64,000 bases of DNA from Hirsutella rhossiliensis. Its lineage: Eukaryota > Ascomycota > Sordariomycetes > Hypocreales > Ophiocordycipitaceae. A model generated the notes under the pieces. That model ran no database searches, had not been told where the DNA came from, and was given only the letters and a program-made list of their open reading frames with translations. How positions within the stretch are numbered: the first letter of the stretch is position 1; the number at the start of each line of letters is the position of its first letter. The DNA is taken from assembly GCF_020360975.1 (NCBI RefSeq), contig NW_025408667.1, positions 9,424,001-9,488,000 of the forward strand. The letters run 5' to 3'. Positions 61,453 through 64,000 of the stretch are shown here, piece by piece. A program made the translations under genes and the position numbers.

Positions 61453-63219
61453 ATGATCTGCCTCGACAAGGCCGACGAGGCCACCCTCCGCCACCTCACC
61501 TGGAACCAGAGCCCGCCCGCCCTGGCCGCCGATCAAACCACCTGCCAGGACCTCAACGGCATCTCCAACAAGCGCCAGTACGTCGCCGCCGGCCAGGACG
61601 ATGACAGTGGCGGCGGCGGCGGCGCACTCGGACCCGGTGCCGCCTCCGATGACGGGGCACGCCAGCATCTGCGCCGGCCCGGGTCCGTGGCCGCGGCTCC
61701 GGGCGCGGGACGATGGTTCAACGGTATGCACCCTATTTATGCACGCCGCCAAACCGCTCAATGACTCACCAGGCCCCCTCCAGGACCATCCTCGCCTCTC
61801 CAGGCGGCTGCTGGCGGTGATGGCCACCTCCGTCTTGCCCGGGTGCCCTCCTCCGAGGCGCGCCTCTGGAGCTGGACCACCTGGATCCTCTCTGTTCTCT
61901 TCTCCTCCTGTCTTCTTTCGTCCATGACCGCGCTCGCCAACTGGTCTCCCCTGCCGCATCTTGACGCCATCACTGCCGCTGCCAATGCCACGCCCATTGC
62001 TGATCACCATGGCCCGCCGCCCGTCTCCCTGCGCCTCCATCTGCCTCGGGCCGCCCTGAGCAGACGCGCCACCTGTGCCGCCGCCGGCGTCGACCACGTC
62101 GAGTACAACACGCCGCTCCACGTCGGCGCCCTCCTCATCATCTGGTTCGTCTCGTCCCTGGGCTGCTGCTTCCCCATCATGGCCGCCAAGTTCCCCGGCC
62201 TGCGCATTCCGAGGCGCTTCTTCTTCGCCGTCCGCCACTTCGGCACCGGCGTCCTCATCGCCACCGCCTTCGTCCACCTCCTGCCCACGGCCTTTGTCTC
62301 CCTCGGCAACCCCTGCCTCGGCGAGTTCTGGACCAAAAAGTACCAGGCCATGCCGGGCGCCATTGCCCTGGCCGCCATCTTCCTCGTCACCGTCATCGAG
62401 ATGGTCCTGCATCCCTCGCGCCACGTCCCCCCGCCGCCTCTCGTCTCGGGCACCGCTGCCAGTGGCCATGCGGCTCCCGACGGCCACGGCCCCGGCCGCC
62501 ATCTCTGCTCCGGCACCGCCATGCTCCCCTTTCGCGACATGGGACCCCTGCGCGGCCGGGCCTCGAGCATGGCGCAGGGCCTGTCGCAGCTCAACAACAG
62601 CCCTGCCGTCGACGGCAACCAAGACGGGGCTGACGCCGACGCCGACGAGCAGCCCAAGCCCGAGCACGAGCCCGAGCACGACGGGAGCGAGTCCCGCCAG
62701 GAGCAGCAGCTGTCGCCCGAGCTCAAGCGCCGCAAGGAGCGCCTGCAGTGCATCCTGCTCGAGATGGGCATCCTCTTCCACAGCGTCTTCATCGGCATGG
62801 CCCTCAGCGTCTCCGTCGGCACCGACTTTGTCGTCCTGCTCATCGCCATCGTCTTCCACCAGACCTTTGAGGGGCTGGCCCTGGGCGCCCGCATCGCCGC
62901 CATTGAGTGGGAGCACAAGAAGTGGCAGCCGTGGATCATGGCCCTCACCTACGGCTGTACCACGCCCATTGGCCAGGCGCTCGGCCTGGCCACGCACACG
63001 CTCTACAGCCCAGACTCCGAGGTCGGCCTCATCGTCGTTGGCGTCATGAATGCCATCTCGGCCGGCCTGCTGACGTTTGCCTCGCTCGTCGAGCTGCTGT
63101 CCGAGGACTTTCTCAGCGACGAGAGCTGGCGCTTCCTGCGTGGCAAGGCGCGTGTGGGCGCCTGCGTCCTTGTCTTCCTCGGCGCCTTTTTCATGAGCCT
63201 GGTTGGCGCTTGGGCGTAA
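61453..63219 (+). CDS. ZIP-family zinc (metal) transporter
   Basis: Model: exon 1 61,453-61,723, intron 61,724-61,783 (GTATGC...TGACTCAC...CAG), exon 2 61,784-63,219, giving 568 residues. It imports Zn2+ (perhaps Fe2+) across the plasma membrane, like fungal Zrt1/Zrt2. Exon 1 opens with a family-like segment (LTWNQSPPAL). YNTPLHVGAL begins the membrane part at about residue 200. Eight helices follow, with FGTGVLIATAFVHLLP in helix 2, a His-rich cytoplasmic loop (about 300-415), HSVFIGMAL in helix 4 (about 423-431) and HQTFEGLALG in helix 5 (about 449-458). The C-terminus and stop are certain. The stretch at residues about 60-190 (Gly/Ala/Pro-rich, with one hydrophobic run) is unusual and may hide another intron. 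Confidence 0.88.
61724..61783 (+). other. Putative intron of the ZIP gene
   Basis: 60 nt with GTATGC donor and CAG acceptor. Of the three nearby AG acceptors only the one ending at 61,783 keeps the frame open (phase 1) into the transporter body. It also removes the in-frame TGA at 61,762-61,764. Confidence 0.6.
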
Positions 63220-63884
63220 GCCGGGAAGGGGGTTGAGGCGTCCACGTCCTCTCCCCTATCTAACCCGCGCATTGCATATTGCCGAATGGATCTGGTCACA
63301 AACAGAGCCCGGCAAACAAATCATTGTGGTGGAGCGAGGCCTGTCTTGCATAAAGTTGGCCGCCTTCTAGAGTGCTGGATCTTGAAGGAGCTTCAGCAAG
63401 AGGGTCGGCCAAGGGATGTCACGTATCCCTTGTTTCGACTTCTCTCTGCTTAACCCTGTTTATTTTTCTTTCATGACGCTTTGTGCATTTGACTCTGTTC
63501 ATGGCGCCGCACACTTATTGCACTGTCGCTATCTTTCTCTTCTTGGACACTTGTCAGCTTCGCTGAGCTCAGTCTCAATGTCGAGTATTAAAGCAGAAGC
63601 CTGGCGTGAGCCATATTATTCGTCGCTTGCCGACACATTTCATCATCGTTTAACGCAACCGCTCCAACTGGACCCAGAGGAGTCCGTGTTCTCGTAGCCT
63701 TCGTTGAGTATGCTGTCCAGGCACATATGCCGTTCGCCCGCTGCCAAAAGCCCACAGACAGGTGCTCTGCCGTACGATTGGCACGATGAGGACAAACATC
63801 TAAAGACTACGCGATACATACACAAGGTAGACTTTTGCGTGCCCCTTCCGCCCACGTCCGAGTTTGTTCGCTCAACAATGGCTT
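63220..63884. other. Convergent intergenic region
   Basis: The 3' sides of the ZIP gene and of the minus-strand gene at the window end meet here. Both untranslated regions must lie in these 665 bp. The short frames present show no domain. Confidence 0.5.
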
Positions 63885-64000
63885 TTACGACACCGTGTTC
63901 TGCGCGACGACGACCCTGGCAAACTCGCCAAACGTCAGGTGGCGCTCCCTGTCCACCTCCTCGTCGAGGTTGGGCTGCGTAAAGACGGCGAGGGTGTTGC
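63885..64000 (-). CDS. C-terminal end of a minus-strand gene (possible 2OG-Fe(II) oxygenase-like protein)
   Basis: The reverse strand reads 38 codons from the window edge to a TAA at 63,887-63,885, ending FTQPNLDEEVD, then LTFGEFARVVVAQNTVS. GC and codon use match the neighbouring host genes and there is no stop before the end, so it is a genuine gene end. The FTQPxL and TFGEFAR pattern reminds me of the C-terminus of isopenicillin-N-synthase-like dioxygenases, but the catalytic part lies outside the window, so function is tentative. Confidence 0.6.
   Translation of the reverse strand, partial: NTLAVFTQPNLDEEVDRERHLTFGEFARVVVAQNTVS

Noticed and set aside
61153..62997. 614-codon open frame on the minus strand opposite the ZIP gene
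   Set aside because: It mirrors GC-rich codons of the transporter, has low-complexity Gly/Glu/Arg composition, no domain, and lies opposite a clear ZIP family gene.

Overview
This window looks like chromosomal DNA of a filamentous ascomycete (Pezizomycotina; a sordariomycete is my inference). It is split into two compartments. Bases 1 to about 58,690 are an AT-rich block of nested, decayed transposable elements. Bases about 58,690 to 64,000 are GC-rich and hold ordinary host genes with short fungal introns (GT...CTGAC-like...AG, about 60 nt). The AT-rich block shows repeat-induced point mutation (RIP): CpA and TpG are almost erased in favour of TpA, premature stops are nearly all TAG or TAA, and zinc-finger Cys/His codons have become Tyr.

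Layout of the repeat block. 1-1,443: Ty3/Gypsy RT-RNase H fragment (+). 1,745-4,200: hAT transposase relic (+). About 4,200-10,620: Gypsy A (-). 11,110-16,435: Gypsy B (+), the same family as A but head to head with it, split by an almost unmutated 380-bp solo LTR at 15,192-15,571. 16,436-19,173: 5'-truncated Copia with its 3' LTR (+). 19,174-22,583: relic of a gag-only LTR element (-). 22,584-27,847: a complete, lightly mutated member of that gag-only family (398-bp LTRs, one gag-protease frame, no RT or integrase). 27,956-34,913: Gypsy C (-) with 189-bp LTRs; between its integrase and 3' LTR it carries an antisense, apparently spliced Cys-cluster gene. 35,290-41,947: 5'-truncated Copia D (+), containing a 1,853-bp TIR element at 36,225-38,077 whose frame of about 520 codons I do not recognise. 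41,948-46,310: Copia G (-). 46,935-57,189: second gag-only relic (-), interrupted by a 696-bp Copia solo LTR (47,822-48,517) and a complete Copia E (50,051-56,393). 57,190-58,644: unassigned. A 43-bp TIR end finishes at 58,687, at the compartment border.

Host genes. 59,089-60,122 encodes a mitochondrial carrier (SLC25; closest by eye to the S-adenosylmethionine carrier group). 61,453-63,219 encodes a ZIP-family zinc transporter. 63,885-64,000 is the C-terminal end of a gene on the minus strand. The ZIP gene and this last gene converge. I see no operon-like or cluster logic; these look like unrelated housekeeping or homeostasis genes beside heterochromatin.

No tRNA, rRNA or CRISPR was recognised. 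The least explained items are the antisense spliced gene in Gypsy C, the TIR element with the unknown frame, and the gag-protease-only LTR family. All homology statements come from reading translations by eye; no database search was run.
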